A DNA stretch of 64,000 bases from Pirellulales bacterium (GTDB lineage Bacteria > Planctomycetota > Planctomycetia > Pirellulales > JALHPA01), in contig JANRLT010000065.1 in assembly GCA_033762255.1 (NCBI GenBank), positions 62,001 through 126,000 of the forward strand. The letters run 5' to 3'. Below, piece after piece: positions 54,564 through 62,882 of this stretch; positions within the stretch are counted from its first letter, which is position 1; every line of letters begins with the position of its first letter. Position numbers and translations under genes: made by a program. The notes beneath the pieces were generated by a model. It did no database searches. It was not told where the DNA came from and saw only the letters and a list, made by a program, of their open reading frames with translations.

Positions 54564-56303
54564 TTACTGGCCCTGCCAATCCGTAATTTGAATTTCCACT
54601 GAACGCCGCCCCTGAAATTCATTAATTACCGGCCGAAATGCCAGTTGCACCGGTCCCCCATGCGCCTGCAGGGCTTCGGCCCATTCCCCCGCGCCAAAGG
54701 CTACCCCCCGGATGCGGGTCCCATGCTGAACCAGCCGGAGGGAAAGATGCCTCCCGTCCCCCCCCATCCGCTTAGGGGGTTCGATCAGTTCCACGTCACT
54801 GGCGCACAGCATCGGCCGGGTGTTTCCATGGCCAAAGGGGGCCAGTTGTTCCAACTGTTCGACAACTTTCATCGTCAGCGCGCTGAATGTCGTCTCGGCA
54901 TCGATTGACAATTCCGCCGGACCGGAGGCGTGGGCAAATTCCGCCGCGATTTGCCGGACAAAAGCCTCGCGAAAATTGTCCACTTGCGCCGGGTCGATCT
55001 TTAGCCCCGCCGCCGCCGCGTGGCCGCCATGAGTCAGTAAATATTCCGCGCATGCGGCTAGGGAATGATGCAAATTCACGCCGGGAACGCTGCGCGCCGA
55101 GCCTACCCCCGGTTTGATTCCCATTTCGTCCAAGGCGATCATCACGACCGGCCGATGAAATTTATCCGCCAGCTTTCCCGCAACGATTCCGATCACGCCG
55201 GGATGCCACTCTTTTCCCGCTAAGACCAACGCCGCGTCCCCCACGGGGTCGTACTGCTCTTGGGCTTGTTTGAGCGCGGCCAGATAAATGCTGCGCTCGA
55301 TGCTGTCGCGGCTGCTGTTGAGATCATGCAAGTATTCCGCCAACGCCGCGGCGCGTTCGGGGTTGGTGGTGGTCAGCAGCTCCACGCCCAGCGTGGCCTG
55401 CCCCAGCCGCCCGGCGGCATTCAGTCGCGGAGCTATGTTAAAGCCGATATCCTCGGCGTCGAGTTGCTGCTTTTGTCGCAGCTTGGTCAGGGAGAGCAGC
55501 TTTTCCAAACCCAGAACGGGATACTGCAGGATGCTGGTCAAGCCATAACGAACCAATACGCGGTTTTCGTCGATGAGCGGCACGACATCGGCCACCGTGC
55601 CAATCGCCGCCAACCCAACCGCCTGCAACAGATAATGCCGCAGTTTTTCGGTTACTTTCTTGGACTGGCTGGCATGTTGGCACAACGCCCAGGCCAGCTT
55701 AAAGGCGACTCCCGCGCCGCATAACTCGCCAAAGGGATACGCGCTGCCCGGCAGGCGGGGATGGACAATGGCGTGCGCGGCGGGCAGGTGTTGGCCGAAT
55801 TCATGATGATCGGTAATGACCAGCCGCAGGCCCAACTCGCGGGCGGTATCGGCCAATTCCCAACTGGCAATCCCGCAATCGACCGTGACCAATAGCTTTG
55901 TCCCGCGGGCGGCCAGTTGACGAATGGCATCCTCATTTAGCCCGTACCCCTCGTCCAGTCGATTTGGGACGTAATAGCTGACAACAGCTCCCAATAATCG
56001 CAAACAGTCGTACAAAATCGCGGTCGCGGTCATGCCGTCGGCATCATAGTCGCCATAGACCACAATCGGCTGCTGGGTCGCAACCGCCGCCATGATTTCC
56101 TCTACGGCGTTCGGGATTCCCGGCAATTCCGCCGGGTCGCGCAATTGGGTGAGCTTGGGATCCAGAAATTCCCGCACTTGCCGCGGATCGATAATCCCCC
56201 GGCAAATCAAGAGTTGCGCCACCACCGCCGGGATTCGCGCCGATTGCTCTAAATCGCGAATCCGCGCGGCATCATGCGGAAACTTGCGCCAGATCTTGGG
56301 CAT
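54564..56303 (-). CDS. recJ: Single-stranded-DNA-specific exonuclease RecJ
   Basis: A 579-aa DHH-family 5'-3' exonuclease. Motif I VVYGDYDADGMTATAILYD (D85, D87, D89), motif II LLVTVDCGIAS, motif III LVITDHHEFGQHLP (DHH) and the DHHA1 domain ending with GVGSARSVPGVNLHHSL and GGHAAAAGLKI are complete. The C-terminal OB-like part (VELIEPPKRMGGDGRHLSL) follows. Length is normal. Minus strand, 110 bp from rpmG. Confidence 0.95.
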   Translation of the reverse strand: MPKIWRKFPHDAARIRDLEQSARIPAVVAQLLICRGIIDPRQVREFLDPKLTQLRDPAELPGIPNAVEEIMAAVATQQPIVVYGDYDADGMTATAILYDCLRLLGAVVSYYVPNRLDEGYGLNEDAIRQLAARGTKLLVTVDCGIASWELADTARELGLRLVITDHHEFGQHLPAAHAIVHPRLPGSAYPFGELCGAGVAFKLAWALCQHASQSKKVTEKLRHYLLQAVGLAAIGTVADVVPLIDENRVLVRYGLTSILQYPVLGLEKLLSLTKLRQKQQLDAEDIGFNIAPRLNAAGRLGQATLGVELLTTTNPERAAALAEYLHDLNSSRDSIERSIYLAALKQAQEQYDPVGDAALVLAGKEWHPGVIGIVAGKLADKFHRPVVMIALDEMGIKPGVGSARSVPGVNLHHSLAACAEYLLTHGGHAAAAGLKIDPAQVDNFREAFVRQIAAEFAHASGPAELSIDAETTFSALTMKVVEQLEQLAPFGHGNTRPMLCASDVELIEPPKRMGGDGRHLSLRLVQHGTRIRGVAFGAGEWAEALQAHGGPVQLAFRPVINEFQGRRSVEIQITDWQGQ

Positions 56304-56413
56304 GACATCCGTGTCCTAATAATAAAGGGTATGCCTTTGCGCGCGGTGGTAAATCGCGCTACCAAGCGAAGTGCAACAGCCAGTGGCCGAAAGCAAATCC
56401 AGCCCTAACAAGC

Positions 56414-56578
56414 TTATTTTTTCTTTTCGTTATGCAGGGTGTGTTTGCGCAGCCGAGGGGAATACTTTTTGATTTTCAGCTTTTCTCCCCCCGTTTTGCG
56501 GCGCAGGGTGTAGTTGTAGTCGCCCGACTCTTCGCAGACGAGAAACACGACTTCGATCTTCTTTTTACTTTTGGCCAT
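56414..56578 (-). CDS. rpmG: 50S ribosomal protein L33
   Basis: A 54-aa protein, too short for many gene-callers. It starts [20 protein letters not shown] and continues [19 protein letters not shown] with the end [15 protein letters not shown], all standard L33. Only one Cys is present, so it is the zinc-free form. ATG 56578 is preceded by an AG-rich stretch (CGTGAGTG). It lies 110 bp upstream of recJ on the same strand. Confidence 0.97.
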   Translation of the reverse strand: MAKSKKKIEVVFLVCEESGDYNYTLRRKTGGEKLKIKKYSPRLRKHTLHNEKKK

Positions 56579-57277
56579 TAAAATCACTCACGGAAAAACG
56601 AATGCAAGAGAATTAGCAAAATCGCGGCAAAGTTCCGAGCGGTACGTCCCACGCCAGGACCAACCCCGGTCATGGTCAAAAATTTGGTAATCTCTGATTT
56701 AATCAGATGAAGTGGCAATTTTCCAGGGGAGAGCCTGAGAAAGCCATCAAAGGGAGCGCAGCGACGCAAAGTCCAGCTTAATAGTGGGAAATAGACTGAT
56801 TTCCCCAGACGCCCAAGGAGGAGTTCTTTTTATGGGCAATTTTGCAAAAGTTTGCGGTGGAAAGCTAATTAAAATCGCGCAAGCTTATACTATTTATAGA
56901 CTTAGATAAAAAATCGTTGTTTCTGGATATTCTGGAAAAGGGAATAATTTTTTACCATTGAGGCGAAATGATTTATAACAAGTTTGCAACAGGCAATACT
57001 CCTGCCTGCCATGACGGTTTGGTCTGCTATGAAATCAGCCTCCCTGACGGTAGCTGTTTTTATTAACGCCCGTCCTAGGGGACGTTGGATTAGTCGGGTT
57101 TTGGGCGGATGGTACCTACTTGGCATTTTGGGGAAAACTATTGCAATCTGACTTGCATGCATTATTGTAATGTTTTGGGGGGTAATCTGTTACGGCATTT
57201 TCAGTTGCCCCTCCTATTCTTAGTTTAGCGCAGTTTCATTGCACCAGTAAAAACCGCTGGGCACGGAGCCAAGTGTT
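56579..57277. other. 699-bp spacer upstream of rpmG and the toroid protein gene
   Basis: The longest spacer here; AT-richer than surroundings. It holds promoters for rpmG (left) and probably for the gene at 57278 (right). A strong Shine-Dalgarno at 56815-56823 leads a 25-codon frame (listed separately). An ACGCAAAG at ~56762-56769 resembles a c-di-GMP riboswitch tail, but the rest of the fold is not visible. Confidence 0.45.
56815..56909 (+). CDS. Candidate 25-aa peptide with strong Shine-Dalgarno
   Basis: AAGGAGGAG (56815-56823) lies 8 bases before ATG 56832; the frame runs 25 codons to TAA 56907-56909. The peptide starts MGNFAKVCGGKLIKIAQAY and ends YRLR, with a positively charged, amphipathic look. 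The perfect ribosome-binding site is the main argument; the peptide matches nothing I know. It could be a leader peptide for a longer transcript reading to 57278, or chance. The coordinates include the Shine-Dalgarno. Confidence 0.35.
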
Positions 57278-59056
57278 ATGACGCCTCAACCCTCCTCCGC
57301 AGTTCCCGTGAACACCCCCAGCTCTAAATTACCGCAGGGGGTCCCAGTGGCCACACCTATTACGGCTACTCCGGCCATGGTCGCCGCATCTGCGCCATCT
57401 GCTGTCGCTACCTCGTTACCTCCCGTTGCTACCGCGGTTCCGGCTATGGCTAATGGGGTTCCTGCTGTAGCCACTCCTACCTCGGCCGCCAGTCGTGCCG
57501 TCCCCGTCAAGGCTGCGCCTGCTAATCCTTTGGGACTAGTCACCCGCGAAGATGAAGAAGATTCTGGAGTTGACTGGAATACTTTGATTCCCAGTGCACT
57601 CAGCAGCATGGTGGTGCATATTGTGTTCGTGTTGGTGCTGGCTCTCTGGGTGACGCCGGTTAGTGTAGAACAAAAAACGATTATCACGGCCAAGTCCGAA
57701 GAAATCCAAGAAATCGAAGAGATCGCCGACGAACCGCTGCCAGAGATTGAAGAAAAAACCGCTGAATTTGATATTGAGGCGGAAGAAGTCGTCACTGATC
57801 CGTCTCCCGTGGAAAGCACGGATTTGTCCGAATTGCCAAGTATCTCCGAAGAAGTCAGCCCCGACATTGCGGGAAACACTTCTGACTTTTTAAATCCCAC
57901 CGGTGATCAAACGGCGATCCTTTCCAATAACAAAGCCAGCGGCGCGGGGAGTGCATACGCCGGTCGGACGGCCGGTGGTCGTAAGGGAATGGCCAAAAAA
58001 GGAGGCGGTAACGACCAAAGCGAAGACGCTGTCGAAAAAGGTCTGAAATGGATTGCCTCGGTCCAGGGGGCTGACGGCGGATGGAACTTTGACTTTGCCA
58101 AAGTCAACAAACCCGGCGTGACCAACTCTGGCGATGCCGACCGCGCCCGCAACGGCGCGACCGCCATGGCGCTCTTGCCATTCTTGGCCGCGGGCTACAC
58201 CCATAAGGAAGCCAGCAAATACCAAAAGACCGTCTATGCCGGCCTCGAATTCCTGAAGGCCAACTACAATAAAAAGTACACCAATCTGGCCACGGGCGTG
58301 ATCAGTTGGCATGAGGAACAGGGGACGATGTATTCTCATGGGCTAGTCGCCATGACCCTGTGCGAGGCCTATGGCATGACCAAGGATAAATCCCTGCTCC
58401 CCTTTGCCCAAGGGAGCCTGAATTTTATCTCATACGCCCAAGATCCCGCCAAGGGGGGCTGGCGTTATGCCCCGCGGGAAGCCGGTGACACCTCGGTGGT
58501 GGGCTGGCAACTAATGGCGCTCAAAAGCGGTTTGATGTCCTACTTAAAGGTTGATCCCAACACGATCAAGCAAGCGATTGTGTTCCTGAATTCAGTCTCC
58601 GACGAGAAAGACTACCGCGCCTATTATGGCTACACCGGCCCCGGCAAGGGGAACGCCACCACGGCCATTGGGCTATTGTGCCGGATGCATCTGGGTTGGA
58701 AGGCCGACAACCAAGGTCTGGCGGAGGGGGTGCAGTACCTGAGCGACTTAGGCCCTAGCAAAACCAATATGTACTTTAACTATTACGCCACGCAGGTGCT
58801 GTATCAGTTGGGCGAAAACCCCGTGTATAAAGAAAAATGGGATAAATGGAACGCCGCCATGCGGGACAAGCTGATCAAAGAACAAGCGACGGACGGCGCC
58901 AACGCCGGGAGTTGGTTCTTTGGCGGCGGGGACCATTCGACTGATCGGGGGGGGCGGTTGTACACCACGTCACTGGCATGCTTGACGCTAGAAGTCTACT
59001 ATCGCACCGCCCGCTTTATGAACCGCGAAGCGGTAAACGAAGGCTTTCCGCTGTAG
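57278..59056 (+). CDS. Membrane-anchored prenyltransferase/squalene-cyclase-like toroid protein
   Basis: A 592-aa protein. Residues 1-85 are Pro/Ala/Val-rich low complexity (VPVATPITATPAM type). One TM helix lies at ~112-130 (SSMVVHIVFVLVLALWVTP), followed by a very acidic stretch (EEIQEIEEIADEPLPEIEE, ~140-200), a plan like TonB/TolA-type proteins. The C-terminal ~360 residues are an alpha/alpha toroid with repeated motifs: GLKWIASVQGADGGWNF, GLEFLKANYNKKYTN, DPAKGGWRYAPREAGDTSVVGW and LYTTSLACLTLEVYYRTARF. The terpene cyclase DxDD or QW-rich acid site is not evident, so binding rather than catalysis is likelier. Start ATG 57278 follows GGAGCCAAG. Confidence 0.85.
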   Translation: MTPQPSSAVPVNTPSSKLPQGVPVATPITATPAMVAASAPSAVATSLPPVATAVPAMANGVPAVATPTSAASRAVPVKAAPANPLGLVTREDEEDSGVDWNTLIPSALSSMVVHIVFVLVLALWVTPVSVEQKTIITAKSEEIQEIEEIADEPLPEIEEKTAEFDIEAEEVVTDPSPVESTDLSELPSISEEVSPDIAGNTSDFLNPTGDQTAILSNNKASGAGSAYAGRTAGGRKGMAKKGGGNDQSEDAVEKGLKWIASVQGADGGWNFDFAKVNKPGVTNSGDADRARNGATAMALLPFLAAGYTHKEASKYQKTVYAGLEFLKANYNKKYTNLATGVISWHEEQGTMYSHGLVAMTLCEAYGMTKDKSLLPFAQGSLNFISYAQDPAKGGWRYAPREAGDTSVVGWQLMALKSGLMSYLKVDPNTIKQAIVFLNSVSDEKDYRAYYGYTGPGKGNATTAIGLLCRMHLGWKADNQGLAEGVQYLSDLGPSKTNMYFNYYATQVLYQLGENPVYKEKWDKWNAAMRDKLIKEQATDGANAGSWFFGGGDHSTDRGGRLYTTSLACLTLEVYYRTARFMNREAVNEGFPL

Positions 59057-59117
59057 GAATGGCACTGTAAGTTTGGCGATATAGAGTTTTATTGAAATTT
59101 AGAATCTAGCGTTTCAC

Positions 59118-59136
59118 CCGCCGATGCCATCGGCGG
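59118..59136. repeat. Palindrome CCGCCGATGCCATCGGCGG (copy 2)
   Basis: A perfect palindromic arm pair CCGCCGATG/CATCGGCGG around a single base, followed by CTTTGCTAG, 61 bp after the toroid gene stop. Outer bases CTAGC/GCTAG extend the symmetry. Differs from copy 1 (17499-17517) by one central base. Confidence 0.7.
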
Positions 59137-59175
59137 CTTTGCTAGTCTGTTTTATATGTGGGACGCTTTTTCAAC

Positions 59176-59457
59176 ATGAAAATCCTACACGTCAAGGCAC
59201 TCGAACATTATCGCCTGCACGTAGTTTTTGAAGATGGTTTAGCAGGGGAATTGGACTTAGCTCATTTTGCGGGGCGCGGCGTATTTAAAGTTTGGAATGA
59301 GCCGGGTTTTTTTGAAAAAGTCACTATTAGCTCCCAGGGGGCACTCTGCTGGCCGGGCGAACTTGATCTCTGCCCGGATGCCTGGTATCTCCAGATGACT
59401 GGGAAAACGGCGAAGGAGCTCTTTCCTTCTCTCAATGACAAATTTTCTCATGCCTGA
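59176..59457 (+). CDS. DUF2442-family protein
   Basis: A 93-aa protein with the DUF2442 pattern: KILHVKALEHYRLHVVFEDG, GELDLAHFAGRGVFKVW and GALCWPGELDLCPDAWYLQM. ATG 59176 fits; an earlier GTG adds six residues. DUF2442 proteins commonly precede DUF4160 proteins in small accessory two-gene modules, sometimes called toxin-antitoxin-like; here the second gene overlaps by 8 bp. The module's function is not established. Confidence 0.85.
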   Translation: MKILHVKALEHYRLHVVFEDGLAGELDLAHFAGRGVFKVWNEPGFFEKVTISSQGALCWPGELDLCPDAWYLQMTGKTAKELFPSLNDKFSHA

Positions 59458-59711
59458 AATATCTCGATTTTACGGCATTGTTATTCAAATTTACTATGGC
59501 GATCATCAACCTCCGCATTTCCACGCAAATTACTCTGGCCAACTGGTAAAAGATTGCGATTGAAAGCAAGGAACTTCTAGAGGGAAATCTACCTCCACGA
59601 GCACTACGCTTGATCCATGATTGGGTTGATCAGTATCGGCAAGAATTGCTAGAGGCCTTTGCGGCAGCAGCAAATTTGCAACAGCCTCATCGAATTGCGC
59701 CCCTCGAATAA
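59450..59711 (+). pseudogene. DUF4160-family gene broken by a frameshift
   Basis: ATG 59450 overlaps the end of the DUF2442 gene. The first frame gives PEISRFYGIVIQIYYGDH then QPPHFHANYSGQLVK and stops at TGA 59561-59563 after 37 residues. Removing one base near 59548-59552 (in GTAAAAGATT) restores KIAIESKELLEGNLPPRALR and LIHDWVDQYRQELLEAF, which are the expected continuation of a DUF4160 protein, ending TAA 59709-59711. So the gene is full length with a one-base insertion. Either an inactivated gene, a sequencing error in the A-run, or, less likely, +1 programmed frameshifting. Confidence 0.85.
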
Positions 59712-59822
59712 ATTTATTAATGCCAATTATTTTCATTAAGAATGTATGGGCGATTCAGCAATTTCCAGTGATCGAGTCTATTGTCAATTTATTTATGTGA
59801 TTTACGCTATTGGCAGGTTAAA

Positions 59823-59861
59823 GTAAAGAGCCTTTATCTTAATAAGATAAAGCCGCTTTAC
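59823..59861. repeat. Long hairpin GTAAAG...CTTTAC
   Basis: Arms 59823-59840 and 59844-59861 pair over 18 bp with two mismatches around a 3-nt loop (TTTATCTT-AAT-AAGATAAA core). AT-rich; not followed by a T-run. Possible dispersed repeat or transcript-stabilising structure. Confidence 0.6.
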
Positions 59862-60073
59862 CTTAGCTTTTCGATTGCCACAAACCACTACTATTTAGGT
59901 ACTGGTGACTAATACTAATCGCAAGTACTCATAGCGCGGTTTTTACCCAGTTTACCAAGGGATTCCGCAACTCCGTTGGAGTATTAGTTCACTGGTTTTG
60001 TTCTTTTTCCCAGGGTTGTTCGCTACGCTCCAACCCGTGGGCTTTGTTACCCAGTATTACCATTGAACAGGGC

Positions 60074-60134
60074 GCGTTGCGGTACCCCCTCTCCCTCTGG
60101 GAGAGGGTCGGGGTGAGGGAATCTACCGCAACGC
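60074..60134. repeat. Nested inverted repeat with CCCTCTCCC hairpin
   Basis: Outer 11-bp perfect arms GCGTTGCGGTA and TACCGCAACGC flank an inner 9-bp perfect hairpin CCCTCTCCC/GGGAGAGGG. The CCTCTCCCTCTGGGAGAGGG segment is of a type found dispersed in many bacterial genomes. In the purH 3' region, so the purH transcript (leftward) would read into it. Confidence 0.65.
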
Positions 60135-60234
60135 GGTTGCGTCATTCGGAAATAACCCAGTAATACTGAATGCCTTCATAAATTGCTAGCCGCGCTACAT
60201 TTAGCTAGAAAGTGTATAATTCACACACTAAATA

Positions 60235-61917
60235 TTAGTGCTTGAAATGCCGTTTTCCTGTCAAAATAAGCGGGATTCCCGCCGCGTCGCAGGCCGCGAT
60301 GACCTCGGCATCACGTTTGGACCCGCCCGGCTGGATGATCGCCCGCACTCCTGCGGCGGCGGCCAACGCCACCGAGTCCGCAAAGGGAAAAAACGCGTCC
60401 GACGCCAGGACGCTCCCTTCCGCCCGTTCTCCCGCCTTGCGAATGGCGATCTCCACGGCATCCACCCGGCTCATTTGTCCCGCCCCCACGCCAAGCGTCA
60501 TTTCCCCTTTGGCCAGCAGTATCGCGTTGCTTTTGACGTGGCGCACGATCGCCCAGGCAAAGCGCAAATCCCGCAACAAATAGTCTGCTGGCTGCGTGGC
60601 GGTCGCCACCCGCCAAATTGCCGGGTCATCCGGCAGCGTGTCCGCCTCTTGGGCCAACCAGCCGCCATCGATTTGCCGCAAACTTTCCCGGACCGTTCCG
60701 GGTTGTGCGGCTTCCCCCATCCCGGCCACCCAGGCACCGGACCCTAGGGCCAATAGCCGCACGCTTGTCCGCCATTTGGGCTTGGTGGTCAGCAATTCAA
60801 GCGCCGCGGGTTCAAACGCGGGGGCGATGATCGCTTCGACAAAGCGGTCCGGTTCGCACAGCATTTCGGCGGTAGCGATGTCGACCGGACGATTAAAGCC
60901 CAGGACCGATCCAAACGCGCTGACGGGGTCGCCATCCCAGGCGCGGCGGGCCGCGACGGATAATTGAGCGTGCTGGGCGGCCCCGCAGGGATTGTTGTGC
61001 TTGATCACCACGGCGGCGGCTTCCGGCAGCATGCGAACAATGCTCCAGGCCGCGTCCAGATCGAGGAGATTGTTATAAGACAGCTCTTTGCCATGCAGCT
61101 TTTCCGCGGTGAGCAAGGTCCCGGGTTGGGTGGGCATGTTCCGATAGAGTGCGGCGGATTGATGGGGATTTTCACCATAGCGCAGGGATTCGACCCGCGC
61201 GAGCGACAGGGTTAATCGCTCGGGCCAGATGGTCGTCTCTGCGGCGGTACCCGTGACATTGGATGCCGTCTCCCCCTCGACCGGGTTAACGGCGGCGGTG
61301 CGGGTAAAATAAGCGGCGATATGCGAGTCATAATCGGCGGTCAGGGCGTAGGCCGCCTGGGCCAGTTCCCGGCGCAGGGCCAGGGAGGTTCCCCCGCGCG
61401 CGGAAAACTCCGCCGCGATGCGGCCATACTGGCCCGGAGCGGTGGCTACGGCGGTGTAAACATGGTTTTTGGCCGCTCCGCGAATCAGGCTGGGTCCGCC
61501 GATGTCGATATTTTCGATGGCGAGGGCGTCCGTTACGTCGGGCCGGGCAATCGTTTGGGCAAAAGGGTATAAATTGACCACGACCAGGTCAATAAGCGGG
61601 ATATTGTGCTGACGGAGCGCGGCTTGATGCTCGGGGAGATCCCGCAACGCCAAGATCCCTCCGTGCAACCGGGGGTGCAGCGTTTTGACCCGGCCATCCA
61701 GCATTTCGGGGGATCCGGTGTAATCCGCGACATCGATCACCGGCAGGCCAGCGTCACTTAACGTTTTATGCGTGCCGCCCGTGCTGAGCAGTTCCACCCC
61801 CCCCGCAACCAGTGCCCGGGCCAGTTCGACCAGGCCGGTTTTGTCACTCACACTCAACAGCGCGCGGCGGATGGGAACCACATCGGGAGGATTCAATTGG
61901 TGAACGGCGTGGGACAT
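60235..61917 (-). CDS. purH: Bifunctional AICAR formyltransferase/IMP cyclohydrolase
   Basis: A 560-aa enzyme for the last two steps of IMP synthesis. N-terminal MGS-like cyclohydrolase: RRALLSVSDKTGLVELARAL, STGGTHKTLSDAGLPV, MLDGRVKTLHPRLHGGIL. C-terminal transformylase: LRYGENPHQSAALYR, AAAVIKHNNPCGAAQ (Lys-His catalytic region), SNAILLAKGEMTLGVGAGQMSR and SDAFFPFADSV. It ends KRHFKH. ATG 61917 (MSHAVHQLNPPD) was chosen; the open extension upstream is derived from a low-complexity spacer. Confidence 0.96.
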   Translation of the reverse strand: MSHAVHQLNPPDVVPIRRALLSVSDKTGLVELARALVAGGVELLSTGGTHKTLSDAGLPVIDVADYTGSPEMLDGRVKTLHPRLHGGILALRDLPEHQAALRQHNIPLIDLVVVNLYPFAQTIARPDVTDALAIENIDIGGPSLIRGAAKNHVYTAVATAPGQYGRIAAEFSARGGTSLALRRELAQAAYALTADYDSHIAAYFTRTAAVNPVEGETASNVTGTAAETTIWPERLTLSLARVESLRYGENPHQSAALYRNMPTQPGTLLTAEKLHGKELSYNNLLDLDAAWSIVRMLPEAAAVVIKHNNPCGAAQHAQLSVAARRAWDGDPVSAFGSVLGFNRPVDIATAEMLCEPDRFVEAIIAPAFEPAALELLTTKPKWRTSVRLLALGSGAWVAGMGEAAQPGTVRESLRQIDGGWLAQEADTLPDDPAIWRVATATQPADYLLRDLRFAWAIVRHVKSNAILLAKGEMTLGVGAGQMSRVDAVEIAIRKAGERAEGSVLASDAFFPFADSVALAAAAGVRAIIQPGGSKRDAEVIAACDAAGIPLILTGKRHFKH

Positions 61918-62071
61918 GGGAATGCAAAATTTAGAATGAAGAATGCAGAAGGCAGAATGAAAATACGGGAATGCGGAATTTTCCCTGATCCGCTCATTTC
62001 TGTCCACTCCCCACCGCCCACTACCCACTCCCCACTATCCACCGCCCACTGTCCACTATTCAATATCCACT
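61918..62071. repeat. Low-complexity spacer of CCCACT-type and AGAATGAA-type repeats
   Basis: Between purH and smpB. Left part has GAATGAAGAATGCAGAAGGCAGAATGAA repeats; right part has many CCACT(A/C)NCCAC units (CACTCCCCACCGCCCACTACCC...). Slippage-prone DNA; no gene. Confidence 0.6.
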
Positions 62072-62725
62072 CTACTTACCCCGGCGCAGCGCCCGCTGCA
62101 TATCGCGCTGGGCGTCGGCTTTTTTGAGCGAATCCCGCTTGTCATGTTTTTGTTTACCCCGGCAAACGCCGAGCAGCACCTTGGCCCGGCCCCCTTTGAA
62201 GTACATTTTGAGCGGGACCAGGGTAAAGCCCTTTTGATCCGACTTGGCGGCGAATTTTTGAAGTTCGCGTTTATGAAGCAGAAGTTTGCGGGGGCGTTTG
62301 GGCTCGTGGTTCCAATGGTTTCCCTGGCGATATTCCTTGATCTCGACATTCACCAGCCAGACTTCGCCCCCCTTAATCCGGGCAAATCCATCCTCGATCG
62401 TGACATGCCCCGCGCGCAGGCTTTTGACCTCGGTGCCGACCAGGACGATGCCGCATTCCAGCGTGTCCAGCACAAAATATTCAAAGCGGGCCTTGCGGTT
62501 CTCGGTGATGGTCCGTTCGTTGTCTTTTTGCTTCTCTTCGGAAAGCTGCCGCTCCGCTTTTCCCGTGGACTTGGCACCGCCAGATTTGCCGCCGGTATCC
62601 TTGGTTGAAGCTTTGCCAGCGTCCCCTTTGCCAGCATTCCCCTTCCCCGGGGGCGCGGCCTTGCCCGGTGCGGGAGCCCCTTTGGTGGGGGATTTGCCGG
62701 ATTGTGGGAGTTTTTTTGCGGCCAT
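62072..62725 (-). CDS. smpB: SsrA-binding protein SmpB with basic N-terminal extension
   Basis: A 217-aa protein; standard SmpB is ~150-160 residues. The C-terminal ~145 residues are canonical: ENRKARFEYFVLDTLECGIVL, GTEVKSLRAGHVTIEDGFARI, GNHWNHEPKRPRKLLLHK, TLVPLKMYFKGGRAKVLLGVCRGKQKHDKRD. It binds tmRNA for ribosome rescue. The first ~65 residues are Lys/Gly/Pro/Ser low complexity (GKAAPPGKGNAGKGDAGK). ATG 62725 (MAAKKLPQSG) was chosen; ten upstream codons are also open. tmRNA itself is not in the window. Confidence 0.95.
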   Translation of the reverse strand: MAAKKLPQSGKSPTKGAPAPGKAAPPGKGNAGKGDAGKASTKDTGGKSGGAKSTGKAERQLSEEKQKDNERTITENRKARFEYFVLDTLECGIVLVGTEVKSLRAGHVTIEDGFARIKGGEVWLVNVEIKEYRQGNHWNHEPKRPRKLLLHKRELQKFAAKSDQKGFTLVPLKMYFKGGRAKVLLGVCRGKQKHDKRDSLKKADAQRDMQRALRRGK

Positions 62726-62882
62726 GGGACAGGGGGGAAACGGTACCGCCCACAATCCACTTAATTCTACGGGGCGGTTTTGTTACACTTAAAAGCTGTT
62801 CGTAACATTAGCATAACATTCGGCAGTGGCCCCCGGTAAGGGCGTCCCTGACCGTCTGCAAATTATCCCCCTGCTCTTTCCG

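Larger units (their letters stand above)
59712..60234. other. Hairpin-rich 523-bp spacer before purH
   Basis: Contains no gene. Visible structures: an 18-bp stem hairpin at 59823-59861, GGGTTG...CAACCC at ~60013-60036, and a nested structure with inner hairpin CCCTCTCCC-TCT-GGGAGAGGG at 60087-60107 and outer arms GCGTTGCGGTA (60074-60084)/TACCGCAACGC (60124-60134). Confidence 0.6.

Noticed and set aside
56725-56790. Possible c-di-GMP (GEMM-I) riboswitch because of GACGCAAAG
   Set aside because: Only the tail ACGCAAAG matches; the GGCAAACC arm, the GNRA tetraloop and the second stem are not present nearby.
61918-62071. N-terminal extension of PurH through the low-complexity spacer
   Set aside because: The added residues (e.g. 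FHSAFCILHSKFC) derive from simple repeats and the conserved PurH start follows Met at 61917.
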